Shown here: in pieces, positions 17,461 through 26,031 of the stretch
How the letters are laid out: the number at the start of each line of letters is the position of its first letter
Position numbering within the stretch: position 1 is the first letter of the stretch
Source of the DNA: Geomicrobium sediminis
Lineage (GTDB): Bacteria > Bacillota > Bacilli > Bacillales > Marinococcaceae
Direction: 5' to 3'
Length of the DNA: 64,000 nt
NCBI RefSeq assembly: GCF_016908595.1
Contig: NZ_JAFBEC010000007.1
Span: 1-64,000 of the forward strand
Notes under the pieces: generated by a model
What the model was told of the DNA's origin: nothing
What the model saw: the letters and a program-made list of their open reading frames with translations, nothing else
Databases searched by the model: none
Translations under genes and position numbers: made by a program

Positions 17461-17658
17461 TTATGCGTCACTAAGCGGTCTTTTTCTATTGCTACGTCGC
17501 TCTTTAATCTCCGTGTCTATGAGATGAATAAAGGAAGCCATTACAAATAAGAATCCAAGGTTTACGACTCTATGTAGCCAATAAGCGCCATTAAAAGAAT
17601 CCATGACGACGTGGATAACAAATGCCATACATACAAAGTACACTAGAATAGACTTCAA
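17461..17658 (-). CDS. Small two-span membrane protein, 65 aa
   Basis: TTG start at 17658 chosen because a perfect GGAGGTGAT lies 3-4 bases upstream; an ATG at 17679 in the same frame lacks one. Two hydrophobic helices (about residues 4-20 and 30-47) and a strongly basic tail (KERRSNRKRP) suggest the N-in/C-in topology. Not recognised. Confidence 0.6.
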   Translation of the reverse strand: MKSILVYFVCMAFVIHVVMDSFNGAYWLHRVVNLGFLFVMASFIHLIDTEIKERRSNRKRPLSDA

Positions 17659-17685
17659 CGAATCACCTCCATTTTTCATAATCGT

Positions 17686-17952
17686 TTACTTAGTATTCGT
17701 TGCGTACCATTTTTGAAACTTCGTTAATGGATAATACGTTTTACCATTAATGATGACTTTTGGAGCAGTTGGATTATCATTTAATAACTCATTCATGGCA
17801 GCTTCATTCAAATGAAAGTACCGATGCAAATGAGCCCGTTCAATTAATTCTTGTTGGTCACTAAAAGATTTCTTACTTTTGAAACTTTTCCACCCGCTCG
17901 CTATGAAAAAAGCTAGCAATAATAAACCCACAATAATACCGATAGCATTCAT
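17686..17952 (-). CDS. Small membrane-anchored protein, 88 aa
   Basis: An N-terminal helix (NAIGIIVGLLLLAFFIASG) anchors a polar domain containing HRYFHLNEAAMNELL and KVIINGKTYYPLTKFQKW, which looks like a short substrate-binding or dimerisation motif. The ATG at 17952 has AAGGGG nine bases upstream and is preferred over the in-frame GTG at 17970. It lies 27 nt before the 65-aa membrane protein gene. Not recognised. Confidence 0.6.
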   Translation of the reverse strand: MNAIGIIVGLLLLAFFIASGWKSFKSKKSFSDQQELIERAHLHRYFHLNEAAMNELLNDNPTAPKVIINGKTYYPLTKFQKWYATNTK

Positions 17953-18017
17953 TTTAACGTGCCCCTTCACTTTCTAACCCGAATGATCTAGTTTCACTTT
18001 ATCACGAAACCCCATGT

Positions 18018-18030
18018 GGGGACAGTCCCC
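18018..18030. repeat. GGGGACAGTCCCC palindrome, copy 1
   Basis: A 13-nt perfect palindrome in an intergenic stretch, followed by CCATCGCTTTA. A second copy with a related right flank lies at 29778-29790. The motif looks like a short interspersed palindromic (REP-type) sequence. Confidence 0.5.
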
Positions 18031-18068
18031 CATCGCTTTACTGTATGAACGTACAATTCAGTTTTGAC

Positions 18069-18589
18069 TTAGTCATACCCTCCAGTTGCTTCGGGTAAGA
18101 TTTGGTATTCGCTTCTTGGTTCAATCATTTCCTGGTGAATGGTCTCAACAAGTTCTGCCAGTCGTTCTTCTGATGCCCCACACATTGCATGGATCCATTC
18201 TCTTTCAATTACCTCTCCATTCACCGCATCGTTAAATGATTTTCATCGTACGGGTGTACACATGTCGTTGTACTAACGTAGCGCGGTGTGTTCAAGATAT
18301 CAACGCTTCTCATTTGTTCATAAATCACATTCATTTCCTCGTTCGTTAATGCCAACTCCGTCGTCACGTCACCGCCTTCGGCAAGATCTTTTGTATACGT
18401 CCCTTCATACGTATTGATTTCATTCGCACCCGTAATTCCATACCACAACGAAAAATCGAAATCCTCAGGTATTTCTTCTGGTAACGTAGTGATCGTCTCT
18501 GAAGTGACTTCAGGTATTTCTTCTTCATTGTTCGCACCACATGCAGTTAATAACAACACTACGATAAAGCCGCACATTAAATGTCGAAT
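18069..18589 (-). pseudogene. Frameshifted lipoprotein gene
   Basis: The 5' part encodes a lipoprotein signal ending in LLLTAC followed by an acidic exported domain (IPEDFDFSLWYGITGANE...). The frame closes at 18221, but a second frame continues at once with VNGEVIEREWIHAMCGASEERL... to a TAA at 18069, so a single-base change near 18232-18240 splits an otherwise continuous protein of about 170 aa. The 5' end is also odd: a GGTGAG site is correctly spaced not to the ATG at 18577 but to an ATT at 18589, which would restore a basic N-terminus. Function unknown. A sequencing error is an alternative. Confidence 0.65.
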
Positions 18590-18676
18590 CGCTTCTCACC
18601 GTCCTTTTATAAAACAAGTCGCTCTAACGCATTAAGGGTTACACATTGTTTGTGTTTAGTGAATAAGTATGTTAAA

Positions 18677-18695
18677 AATATAATGATCGTTCTAT
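18677..18695 (+). promoter_or_regulatory. TetR operator and -10 region, copy 1
   Basis: AATATAATGATCGTTCTAT, 19 bases identical to the sequence before the MFS gene (19279-19297). It contains a TATAAT -10 box (18679-18684) overlapping an imperfect palindrome with an AA-GATC-TT core. It lies 19 bp before the tetR start, suggesting autorepression. Confidence 0.65.
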
Positions 18696-18713
18696 TTATC
18701 AGGAGGCGATACG

Positions 18714-19235
18714 ATGAGTAAGAAAAAACAAGATTTAGTCGATCACGCAGAGTCGCTGTTTTACAACCACGGTATTCATGCGATTGGGCTAAAGCGAATC
18801 GTTACAGAAGCAAATGTCGCGTTAATGACGATGTACAATCACTTTGAATCAAAAGAAGATCTTGTTCTAGAAGTGTTAAAACAACGGGAAGACCGTTACT
18901 TCGATTTATTACGTTCCCACGTAAACACTTCAGACAATCAAGCACTCGCCATTGCACGAGCGCACAGTGAATGGTTACGATCGTCACGTCAGAATGGTTG
19001 CATGTTTTTGCGAGCAAAAGAAGAGTATTCCGACCCAACCCATCCAATTAACACGTATGTGGTCGCTCATAAAGAAGCGTTACTTGCTTTTGTCAAAAAA
19101 GAGAATTTCAATCATGAAGACGCCATGCGCCTCGTACTATTACTCGAAGGTGCGACTTCTTTAGCAGAAGTCGTAGATGTCGATGAAGTCGCAACCCAAC
19201 TCCAATCAATGGTCACAACTACAATCGGAGAGTAA
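18714..19235 (+). CDS. TetR/AcrR family repressor
   Basis: A 173-aa regulator. The N-terminal 50 residues hold the TetR helix-turn-helix (GIHAIGLKRIVTEANVALMTMYNHFESKEDLV). The C-terminal ligand domain is variable. AGGAGG lies before the ATG. The next gene on the same strand encodes an MFS permease with an identical 19-bp promoter/operator sequence, so it most likely represses both itself and that exporter. Confidence 0.88.
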   Translation: MSKKKQDLVDHAESLFYNHGIHAIGLKRIVTEANVALMTMYNHFESKEDLVLEVLKQREDRYFDLLRSHVNTSDNQALAIARAHSEWLRSSRQNGCMFLRAKEEYSDPTHPINTYVVAHKEALLAFVKKENFNHEDAMRLVLLLEGATSLAEVVDVDEVATQLQSMVTTTIGE

Positions 19236-19278
19236 GTTAACGACTCTTTACGTTAGCTTACTTTTTTTACAACCCTAT

Positions 19279-19297
19279 AATATAATGATCGTTCTAT
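19279..19297 (+). promoter_or_regulatory. TetR operator and -10 region, copy 2
   Basis: Identical 19-base copy of the element upstream of tetR, again carrying TATAAT (19281-19286), 17 bp before the MFS start codon. Confidence 0.65.
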
Positions 19298-19314
19298 ATA
19301 AAGGAGTTCCCATA

Positions 19315-20433
19315 ATGAAAATTATTCTACCTGGTATCGCGATGATTGCCGTCGTTTATGCCTTTGCTCGTTTTAGTTTTGGCTTGTTTTTACCAAACAT
19401 CACGTCTTCAATCGGAATCACTGAAAGTCAGGCAGGCATTGCAAGTTCAGCAGCTTACTTTTCTTACACTCTTGCACTCCTATTCTCCTCACTTTCACTT
19501 AAGGAGTTCGGGCAACTGCACGTCATTCAATTCGCAGGGCTAAGCGCAGTGATCGGCTTAGTAGGTATTGCATTTTCTTATAACTTCTACGTATTACTCA
19601 TGAGTACATTTATCGCAGGTATAGGCAGTGGTCTTGCTTCACCAGCATTTAGTCAGGTGGCGACCACTGCGTTTACAGGACCAATAAAGGATCGCACGAA
19701 TACGTGGATTAATAGCGGTACAAGTTTCGGACTCGTTTTGTCTGGTCCAATTGCGCTCTTATTTACAGAACAGTGGCGTTTTGCATTTATCTTGTTTGCT
19801 ATCCTTGCGTTCGCTGTGCTGCTTTGGAACACATTCAGCATTCCAAAAACAGCGACCACAAGTAAAACTTCAACGCAGTCGTTATTTAAGTGGTCAACAC
19901 TGACTAAAGCTAAACACTTAATCATCGCATCGATTATTATTGGTTTAGGCACAGCAATTTATTGGACCTTTTCTCGTAGTTTCTTAATTGCCGAGCATCA
20001 GATGACGACTAACGAGAGCATACTGTTTTGGATTACAATGGGCGCATTTGGAGTGGTTGGTGGGATTGGAGGCATGTTTATTGATAAACTTGGCCTTGCA
20101 TTCATCTACCGACTAACGCTTTTAGCATTGTCACTTGCGATCGCTATCTTAGCACTACCCTCAACGATCGCGATCTATAGTTCAGCCATTGGTTTTGGAA
20201 TTACGTATATTCTAATTACCGGTATTTTAATTGTCTGGTCTACACGGCTTTTTTCAGTAGCTGCTGTTGGTGTGAGCCTTGCGTTTCTATCGCTTGGAAT
20301 CGGGCAATCCATCGGTTCAGCAGTTGCAGGTGAATTGATTGTTCAATCGTCTTATACTATGAGCTTTCTACTCTTTGCTTTAATCACTTTCACTGGATTA
20401 CTCGTACCGATTAGACGATCGCTTGCTAGTTAA
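19315..20433 (+). CDS. MFS transporter, YbfB/YjiJ type
   Basis: A 372-aa permease with about 12 membrane helices. The N-terminus (AVVYAFARFSFGLFLPNITSS) and GITESQAGIASSAAY are typical of the YbfB/YjiJ group of major facilitator proteins. Start at 19315 has AAGGAG upstream; the frame also runs back into tetR but without a ribosome binding site. Substrate unknown; the linked TetR repressor suggests export of a small toxic compound. Confidence 0.85.
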   Translation: MKIILPGIAMIAVVYAFARFSFGLFLPNITSSIGITESQAGIASSAAYFSYTLALLFSSLSLKEFGQLHVIQFAGLSAVIGLVGIAFSYNFYVLLMSTFIAGIGSGLASPAFSQVATTAFTGPIKDRTNTWINSGTSFGLVLSGPIALLFTEQWRFAFILFAILAFAVLLWNTFSIPKTATTSKTSTQSLFKWSTLTKAKHLIIASIIIGLGTAIYWTFSRSFLIAEHQMTTNESILFWITMGAFGVVGGIGGMFIDKLGLAFIYRLTLLALSLAIAILALPSTIAIYSSAIGFGITYILITGILIVWSTRLFSVAAVGVSLAFLSLGIGQSIGSAVAGELIVQSSYTMSFLLFALITFTGLLVPIRRSLAS

Positions 20434-20444
20434 AATCAATAAAG

Positions 20445-20479
20445 AAATGAGCATTCCTTTTTAAAGGAGATGCTCATTT
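20445..20479. terminator. Bidirectional terminator between MFS and UxaA genes
   Basis: A long stem, AAATGAGCAT plus TCCTTT pairing with AAAGGA plus ATGCTCATTT, with T runs on the plus side. It ends the MFS transcript and lies 7 nt past the end of the convergent sugar-acid operon. Confidence 0.85.
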
Positions 20480-20485
20480 TTACGA

Positions 20486-21652
20486 TCAAAAAGTTGGACC
20501 AATACGCCAAATTCCAAAATCATGTTGCTTAAAAATTTCCGCTTTCGTACGTTTTCCTGATGCAACGGTTGCAATTTCTTGCATCAGCCTTTCACCCGCT
20601 TCTTCTATCGTTTCTTTCCCTTCAATAATGGTTCCTGTATTCACATCCATGTTATCATTCATTGTTTCAAACATTAATGAATTTGTAGAAATTTTAATCA
20701 CTGGTGCGATTGGCGAGCCAGTTGGTGTTCCTCTACCACTTGTAAATAAAACAAGTTGCGCTCCTCCTGCTGTCATGCCTGTAAGCTGCTCAATATCATG
20801 ACCTGGAGTATCCATCCAAACTAAGCCTTTTTCAGATGGGCGTTCTGCATAACTTACGAGCTCATTAAGACGAGAGGATCCAGCTTTTGCTGCTGCTCCA
20901 AGTGACTTTTCTTCAAGGGTTGTGAGTCCTCCTTTTCGATTTCCAGGACTCGGGTTACCTGTACGAATATCGACACCCATACTGAATGCACGATTTTCCA
21001 TTGCTTCAATCACTTCATATACTCTTTTTGCAACATGATCATCTTTTGCACGTTCAGCAAGTAAATGCTCGGCACCAATTAACTCCGTTGTTTCTGCTAA
21101 GATCGACGTTCCTCCACTTTGTGCAATTCGATCACTCACATATCCAACTGCTGGATTAGCAGAAAGCCCAGAACATGCATCAGAGCCTCCACACTCTGTT
21201 CCGACAATTAAATCAGAAAAACGAATAGGCTCTCGCTCAATCATGGATGCATCTTGAACCATTCGGGTGGCGATCTTGGCCGCTTCAGCGGTTGCTTGTA
21301 ACGTTCCACTATGATCTTGAATCGACACGAGTTCAACCGGTTTGTCTGTTCGTTTTGCAATCTCCTCGGCTACACTTTGCCCTTGATGTGTTTCACAGCC
21401 AAGCCCCATCACAACAACACCATACACGTTCGGGTTCAGTCCCATACCTACATACGTTCGAAACGTTTGTTCATAGTCTACCCCTACTTGCGCACACCCA
21501 TGTTGGTGGACAACAGATACTGTTCCATCTACGAGTTTTGTCACATTCATTGCCGCTTGAGTGGCGCATACAATCGTAGGCAAAATCAATACGTGATTGC
21601 GTATTCCAACTGTCCCATCAGTTCTTTTGTATCCGCTTAGTTTGTAATCCAT
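20486..21652 (-). CDS. UxaA-family sugar-acid dehydratase, large (C-terminal) subunit
   Basis: A 388-aa protein of the altronate/galactarate dehydratase family. The N-terminus GYKRTDGTVGIRNHVLILPT, the cysteine segments HQHGCAQVG, GLGCETHQ and GTECGGSDACSG (iron-binding region), and FTSGRGTPTG near the C-terminus mark the UxaA catalytic domain. In E. coli UxaA this is fused to an N-terminal SAF domain; here that domain is the separate upstream gene, which overlaps by 35 nt. Expected reaction: dehydration of an aldonate to a 2-keto-3-deoxy acid. It is last in a seven-gene operon with a TRAP importer. Confidence 0.9.
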   Translation of the reverse strand: MDYKLSGYKRTDGTVGIRNHVLILPTIVCATQAAMNVTKLVDGTVSVVHQHGCAQVGVDYEQTFRTYVGMGLNPNVYGVVVMGLGCETHQGQSVAEEIAKRTDKPVELVSIQDHSGTLQATAEAAKIATRMVQDASMIEREPIRFSDLIVGTECGGSDACSGLSANPAVGYVSDRIAQSGGTSILAETTELIGAEHLLAERAKDDHVAKRVYEVIEAMENRAFSMGVDIRTGNPSPGNRKGGLTTLEEKSLGAAAKAGSSRLNELVSYAERPSEKGLVWMDTPGHDIEQLTGMTAGGAQLVLFTSGRGTPTGSPIAPVIKISTNSLMFETMNDNMDVNTGTIIEGKETIEEAGERLMQEIATVASGKRTKAEIFKQHDFGIWRIGPTF

Positions 21653-21935
21653 CGTTTACATCTCCCCTTCCACGTTTTCCATCAACGTTATGAACATGCA
21701 CATGCTCACCTGCTTGGATGTCACATGAAGCGACTCCGATAATTTCTCCGTACTTTATAATATCTGTACCTTGTTTAATTTCGACGATCGCAAACTTATG
21801 TCCAAATTCAATACCATCTACAGAAAGAATCGTGACATCATCGAAACCATCAACTAAAACAGTGTCAGAAGCATTTAACGTAGTAATCGCTGTAGCGACG
21901 TTATCAATTGGTCTCATTATGACGTGTGTCCGCAT
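21618..21935 (-). CDS. UxaA-family dehydratase, small SAF-domain subunit
   Basis: A 105-aa SAF-type domain (VIMRPIDNVATAITTLN, EFGHKFAIVEIKQGTDIIKYGEIIG, AGEHVHVHNV), equal to the N-terminal domain of UxaA/GarD dehydratases. The ATG at 21935 has AAAGG nine bases upstream and is better placed than the GTG at 21944. It overlaps the next gene, so the two subunits should be made in equal amounts. Confidence 0.88.
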   Translation of the reverse strand: MRTHVIMRPIDNVATAITTLNASDTVLVDGFDDVTILSVDGIEFGHKFAIVEIKQGTDIIKYGEIIGVASCDIQAGEHVHVHNVDGKRGRGDVNDGLQTKRIQKN

Positions 21936-21940
21936 CGTCT

Positions 21941-23347
21941 TCACCCTTTCACGAAAACCGTTTTCACTGATGTAAAAAATTCAATCGCTGCACGACCTTG
22001 TTCCCTTGAATGTGAACTAGAGCTTTTCATACCTCCAAACGGAGCTTGTAACTCAACGCCTGCGCTTTCTGCGTTGACACGAATTAACCCCGCTTGCATC
22101 TCGGTTGTGAACGTTAACATTTCTTGTATGTTGGTCGTAAAAATGGAAGCACTTAACCCATATTCTGAGTTATTTGCAAGTGCTATCGCTTCTTGTATAC
22201 TCGATATACGAAAGAGTGCTAAAACAGGTCCGAAAATCTCTTCTTGAGCCAGTGACTTCGAGTGATCAACATTTTCAAAAACGGTCGGCTCAATAAAATA
22301 ACCATCTAATGAAGAAACACGGTTTCCACCTGCAAGTAGTGTCGCACCTTCTTTTTTTCCTTTATCGATTGCTTCTAACACTTTCTCAAATTGCGCTTTC
22401 GTCGCAAGCGGACCCATCCACGTGCTTGCTTCCAATCCATCTCCAATGGTTATCGCTTCTACCGCACGAAGAAGCTTTTCTTTGAATGCATCATACACAT
22501 CTTCTTCCACAATGACCCGACTTGTCGCTGTACATTTTTGACCGGTTGATTTGAGGCCGCCGCTAATTGTTGCTTCAACGGCAACATCCAAATCTGCATC
22601 CTTCGTTACGATTACAGGGTTTTTACCACCCATTTCTAGCTGGTACTTTGCACCACGCTCAAGTGCCGTTCGCCCGATCTGTTTTCCTACTGCATTTGAA
22701 CCTGTAAATGTAATGGCAGAAACATAAGGGTGTTCGACAAGAGCTTTCCCGATTGCTGTCCCTTGTCCAGTCGCAATATTTACGACACCTTCAGGAAACT
22801 GTGCGGAGTGGAAGCAAGCGATCACTTTTCGTGCAGTGACAGAAGCTTCTTCTGCTGGTTTTAAAATCACTGTATTTCCATAAGCAAGTGCCGGAGCGAT
22901 CTTCCAAATCGGTATAGCAACTGGAAAGTTCCAAGGTGTAATAGCTCCGACCACACCCAATGGACAACGGGTCGTATACATTAATGCATCGCTATCCGCT
23001 GATGGGATGACTTGACCGATTTCCCGCATTCCTTCACCGGCAAAGTAGCGTAAAATTGCAACACCACGTGCAGTTTCACCTTTTGCTTCTGCTAACGTTT
23101 TACCCATCTCTTTTGTCATCGTTATGGCGATGTCTTCTAATTGAAGTTGAAGTTCATCAGCCGCTCGATGTAAATACATCCCCCGCTCTGGCGCAGGCAA
23201 CATTGCCCATCCAGAATGTGCACGTTGTGCACGGTTGACAATTTTCTCAAGCATCTCAATGGATAGATCTTCTACATGCCCAACGACCTCAGTCGGTCTA
23301 GCAGGATTTACACTTTTGAACGTTGCTGCCGTTTTCATCTGTGTCAT
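21941..23347 (-). CDS. Aldehyde dehydrogenase (2-oxoglutarate semialdehyde dehydrogenase-like)
   Basis: A 468-aa NAD(P)-dependent aldehyde dehydrogenase. Motifs: [31 protein letters not shown], the catalytic Glu in [12 protein letters not shown], the catalytic Cys in [11 protein letters not shown], and [12 protein letters not shown]. In sugar-acid operons with an FAH-fold dehydratase, such enzymes oxidise 2-oxoglutarate semialdehyde to 2-oxoglutarate; I infer that role from context. ATG at 23347 follows AAAAGGAG and lies 1 bp after the upstream stop. UxaA small subunit starts 6 bp after its end. Confidence 0.87.
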   Translation of the reverse strand: MTQMKTAATFKSVNPARPTEVVGHVEDLSIEMLEKIVNRAQRAHSGWAMLPAPERGMYLHRAADELQLQLEDIAITMTKEMGKTLAEAKGETARGVAILRYFAGEGMREIGQVIPSADSDALMYTTRCPLGVVGAITPWNFPVAIPIWKIAPALAYGNTVILKPAEEASVTARKVIACFHSAQFPEGVVNIATGQGTAIGKALVEHPYVSAITFTGSNAVGKQIGRTALERGAKYQLEMGGKNPVIVTKDADLDVAVEATISGGLKSTGQKCTATSRVIVEEDVYDAFKEKLLRAVEAITIGDGLEASTWMGPLATKAQFEKVLEAIDKGKKEGATLLAGGNRVSSLDGYFIEPTVFENVDHSKSLAQEEIFGPVLALFRISSIQEAIALANNSEYGLSASIFTTNIQEMLTFTTEMQAGLIRVNAESAGVELQAPFGGMKSSSSHSREQGRAAIEFFTSVKTVFVKG

Positions 23348-23348
23348 C

Positions 23349-24233
23349 TCAAACCAGCTCCTTTTTCGTTGCATGATTACTATTTACCTTGTTCGATAAC
23401 GTTCCAATTTTCGTAATTTCAATGTCAATTTGATCATTCTCCTGAAGTGTAAAATCATTATCAGGAACAACACATGTCCCCGTTAAAAGCACTGTGAAAT
23501 CTTCAATTTCGTTGTCTTGTAATAGATAAGAAATCAGTTCTTCAGGTGATCGTTTTAATTGCTTAAGACTTGCAGAATCATTAAATAGCACATCGCCATT
23601 GCGTGTTATTTTGCAATAGATCGTAAAGTCGCTAATATCAGTAACGCTATCTACTAGAAGTAAGGCTGGTCCAATTGCACAAGAACGCTTCCACACTTTC
23701 GCTTGAGGAAGATACAGAGGGTTTTCTCCTTCAATATCTCGACAACTCATATCGTTTCCAATCGTATAGCCAATCAGTGAGCCCTCACGATTCATGACCA
23801 GACCGAGCTCAGGTTCTGGAATCTGCCACGTACTATCTGTACGTAATGCTACAGCTTCGCCAGGCCCAACGGTTCTTAGTGGTGTCGCTTTAAAAAAGAT
23901 CTCTGGGCGCTTCGCGTCGTACACCTTATCGTAAAACGTTGTCTGATTCCTCACTTCACCTGTCGCTTCATAGTTACGTGCCTCACGACTACGCTGATAC
24001 GTAACACCCGCTGCCCAAACTTCTGAAAGCTCAAACGGAACGAGTAAATTTAATTGATCAAGTTCAACATGAACCTCTTCCCAGCTTGGCATTTTATTAC
24101 GAATCCAAGCAGATGAACCGCCACTAATGTCTAACAACTGACGCACCGTATCATAGGGTGCGATTTTAATCGCTTCACCATCTACAACTGCTACATAGAC
24201 AATCTGTTTCTCCAAAAAGCGTATGATTCTCAT
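23349..24233 (-). CDS. FAH-superfamily enzyme (2-keto-3-deoxy-pentonate dehydratase-like)
   Basis: A 294-aa fumarylacetoacetase-fold protein. [18 protein letters not shown] and the metal ligands in [12 protein letters not shown] and [21 protein letters not shown] are visible. The long insert and WAAGVTY signature resemble 2-keto-3-deoxy-D-arabinonate dehydratase (KdaD) of archaea and its bacterial relatives, rather than the hydrolases. Expected product: 2-oxoglutarate semialdehyde for the next enzyme in the operon. The ATG at 24233 follows AAAGGAG. Confidence 0.75.
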   Translation of the reverse strand: MRIIRFLEKQIVYVAVVDGEAIKIAPYDTVRQLLDISGGSSAWIRNKMPSWEEVHVELDQLNLLVPFELSEVWAAGVTYQRSREARNYEATGEVRNQTTFYDKVYDAKRPEIFFKATPLRTVGPGEAVALRTDSTWQIPEPELGLVMNREGSLIGYTIGNDMSCRDIEGENPLYLPQAKVWKRSCAIGPALLLVDSVTDISDFTIYCKITRNGDVLFNDSASLKQLKRSPEELISYLLQDNEIEDFTVLLTGTCVVPDNDFTLQENDQIDIEITKIGTLSNKVNSNHATKKELV

Positions 24234-24255
24234 TTTCTTCACTCCTTTTTTTAGT

Positions 24256-25539
24256 TTAAGAAAGTAATTCTGGCAACCATAGTGAAATGGCTGGAATAAA
24301 AATAATGACAAGTGTTAGTACAATAAGCAGTAACCAAAACGGGATGACTTCCTTAATAAACACTTCAATTTTCACTTTCGTGATTGCTGCTGTTGTAAAC
24401 ATAATCGTTCCAATTGGAGGTGTGATCGTACCAATACTCAAACAAAGGATAAAGAATATTCCGAAATGAACAGGATCAATTCCATACGTCTCAAGCATCG
24501 GTATAAAAATTGGCGTTAAGATGATGAGCATTACGTTTCCTTCAATGAACATTCCTACTATAAGTAAAAAGACAAAGATAATAAGTAAAAACAAAATCGG
24601 GTGATTAATTAAGCTTGTAATACTTGATGTTAGCGCTTGAGGCACTTGTTCTAACGTCAAAATCCAGCCGAATGCAGTCCCTGCAGCGATAATAATCATG
24701 ACTGTAGCAATGATTAGTATCGATTCTTTTAATGCGAGCCATAAATCTTTGAAGGTCATTTCACGGTAAATAAAAAAGCCTATAATTAATGCGTACACAA
24801 CAGCTATTGCTCCTGCCTCAGTTGGGCTGAAAGCGCCTAAACGAATACCGCCAATAATTATAATTGGCAAAAGCAAAGCGAGCAGTGCATCTTTTGAAGC
24901 AACCAGAACATCTGTAATTTTTGGTCGCTCTTCCTTTACTTGCTCAAACCCACGCTTTTTCGCAGCAAAGTGTACATAAATTAATAGAAAGACTGCAAGT
25001 AATAATCCTGGAATAATCCCCGCAATAAACAAATCACCAATTGAGACATTACCAACATATCCATACAGGATTAAAGCAATCCCAGGTGGTAAAATCGGTG
25101 TAATTAATGAACTTGTCGCTGTTAATGCTGCAGAAAATCCTGGTGCATAACCCTTTTTCACCATTCCAGGCACGAGAATTTTGGATTGCATAGCAGCGTC
25201 AGCAACATTGGATCCAGATAAGCCACCAGTTAATACACTCATAGTGACGTTGACTTTTGCGAGTCCACCAGTAAGATGGCCCGTCACAAGTTTTGCAAAG
25301 GTTAACATACGGCGTGTGATGCCTGTATAATTCATAAGTACGCCAGCGGTAATAAAGAACACAATACCTAGCAATGGAAAAGACTCGACGCCACTAATCA
25401 TCCGTTGGGTTAACGTTTCATTCATAAAACTGTCGTTCGTTAAAAAGTAAAGTAGTGAACCTCCAAGCATCGCATACGCTACCGGTACATTTAGCAAGAT
25501 CAACAAAAGGATGAGACTAACGATGAGAAGAATCGTCAT
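24256..25539 (-). CDS. TRAP transporter large permease (DctM)
   Basis: A 427-aa membrane protein with about 12 helices; GGLSGSNVADAAMQSKILVPGMVKKGYAPGF is recognisable in two parts (residues about 95-125), as is ILPPGIALILYGY. It forms the ion-coupled channel of a tripartite ATP-independent carboxylate importer. ATG at 25539 follows AAGGAG and overlaps the DctQ gene by 23 nt; the frame extends further upstream but only inside DctQ. Confidence 0.92.
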   Translation of the reverse strand: MTILLIVSLILLLILLNVPVAYAMLGGSLLYFLTNDSFMNETLTQRMISGVESFPLLGIVFFITAGVLMNYTGITRRMLTFAKLVTGHLTGGLAKVNVTMSVLTGGLSGSNVADAAMQSKILVPGMVKKGYAPGFSAALTATSSLITPILPPGIALILYGYVGNVSIGDLFIAGIIPGLLLAVFLLIYVHFAAKKRGFEQVKEERPKITDVLVASKDALLALLLPIIIIGGIRLGAFSPTEAGAIAVVYALIIGFFIYREMTFKDLWLALKESILIIATVMIIIAAGTAFGWILTLEQVPQALTSSITSLINHPILFLLIIFVFLLIVGMFIEGNVMLIILTPIFIPMLETYGIDPVHFGIFFILCLSIGTITPPIGTIMFTTAAITKVKIEVFIKEVIPFWLLLIVLTLVIIFIPAISLWLPELLS

Positions 25540-26029
25540 CTTGTACAGCTCCTTCCTCTTGCATAAACCAAGATTTATCACGTCTAATAGCAACCGTAAG
25601 TAAGTGGTACAGTGCAAGTACGCCACCTAATGGAATGGCTACATAAATCAATTTAAAATCAATGCCTAGAACAGGTGTTACCTTCCAGTGAGTATCTATC
25701 ATTAATAGAAATCCCCAATAAATAAAAACAACGGACGTGACCAGTATAAGAACAAACCATCGGAGCCATTGAATAAAGTGAAACCATTTCTTTGGCAACT
25801 TCCGAATAAAATAATCAATGCCTACATGTTCATTACGCTTCATCACTGAACTTATACCAATGAACGTAAGCCACACGAACAACGCAAGTGAAATCTCTTC
25901 GCTCCATGTTAACGGTTGAGATAATACAAAACGAAAGAAGACATTGGAAGCAATAATAACGATGATTAAACTTAGAGCAACGGTTGCGATGACATCATCT
26001 ACCTTTTCAATCATGCTTCGTATCTTCAT
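25517..26029 (-). CDS. TRAP transporter small permease (DctQ)
   Basis: A 170-aa, four-helix membrane protein. NVFFRFVLSQPLTWSEEISLALFVWLTF contains the DctQ hallmark (FR, WSEE, spread over residues about 30-57), followed by NEHVGIDYF. It partners the large permease and the extracytoplasmic binding lipoprotein. It starts 2 bp after the DctP stop. Confidence 0.92.
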   Translation of the reverse strand: MKIRSMIEKVDDVIATVALSLIIVIIASNVFFRFVLSQPLTWSEEISLALFVWLTFIGISSVMKRNEHVGIDYFIRKLPKKWFHFIQWLRWFVLILVTSVVFIYWGFLLMIDTHWKVTPVLGIDFKLIYVAIPLGGVLALYHLLTVAIRRDKSWFMQEEGAVQDDDSSHR

Positions 26030-26031
26030 TT

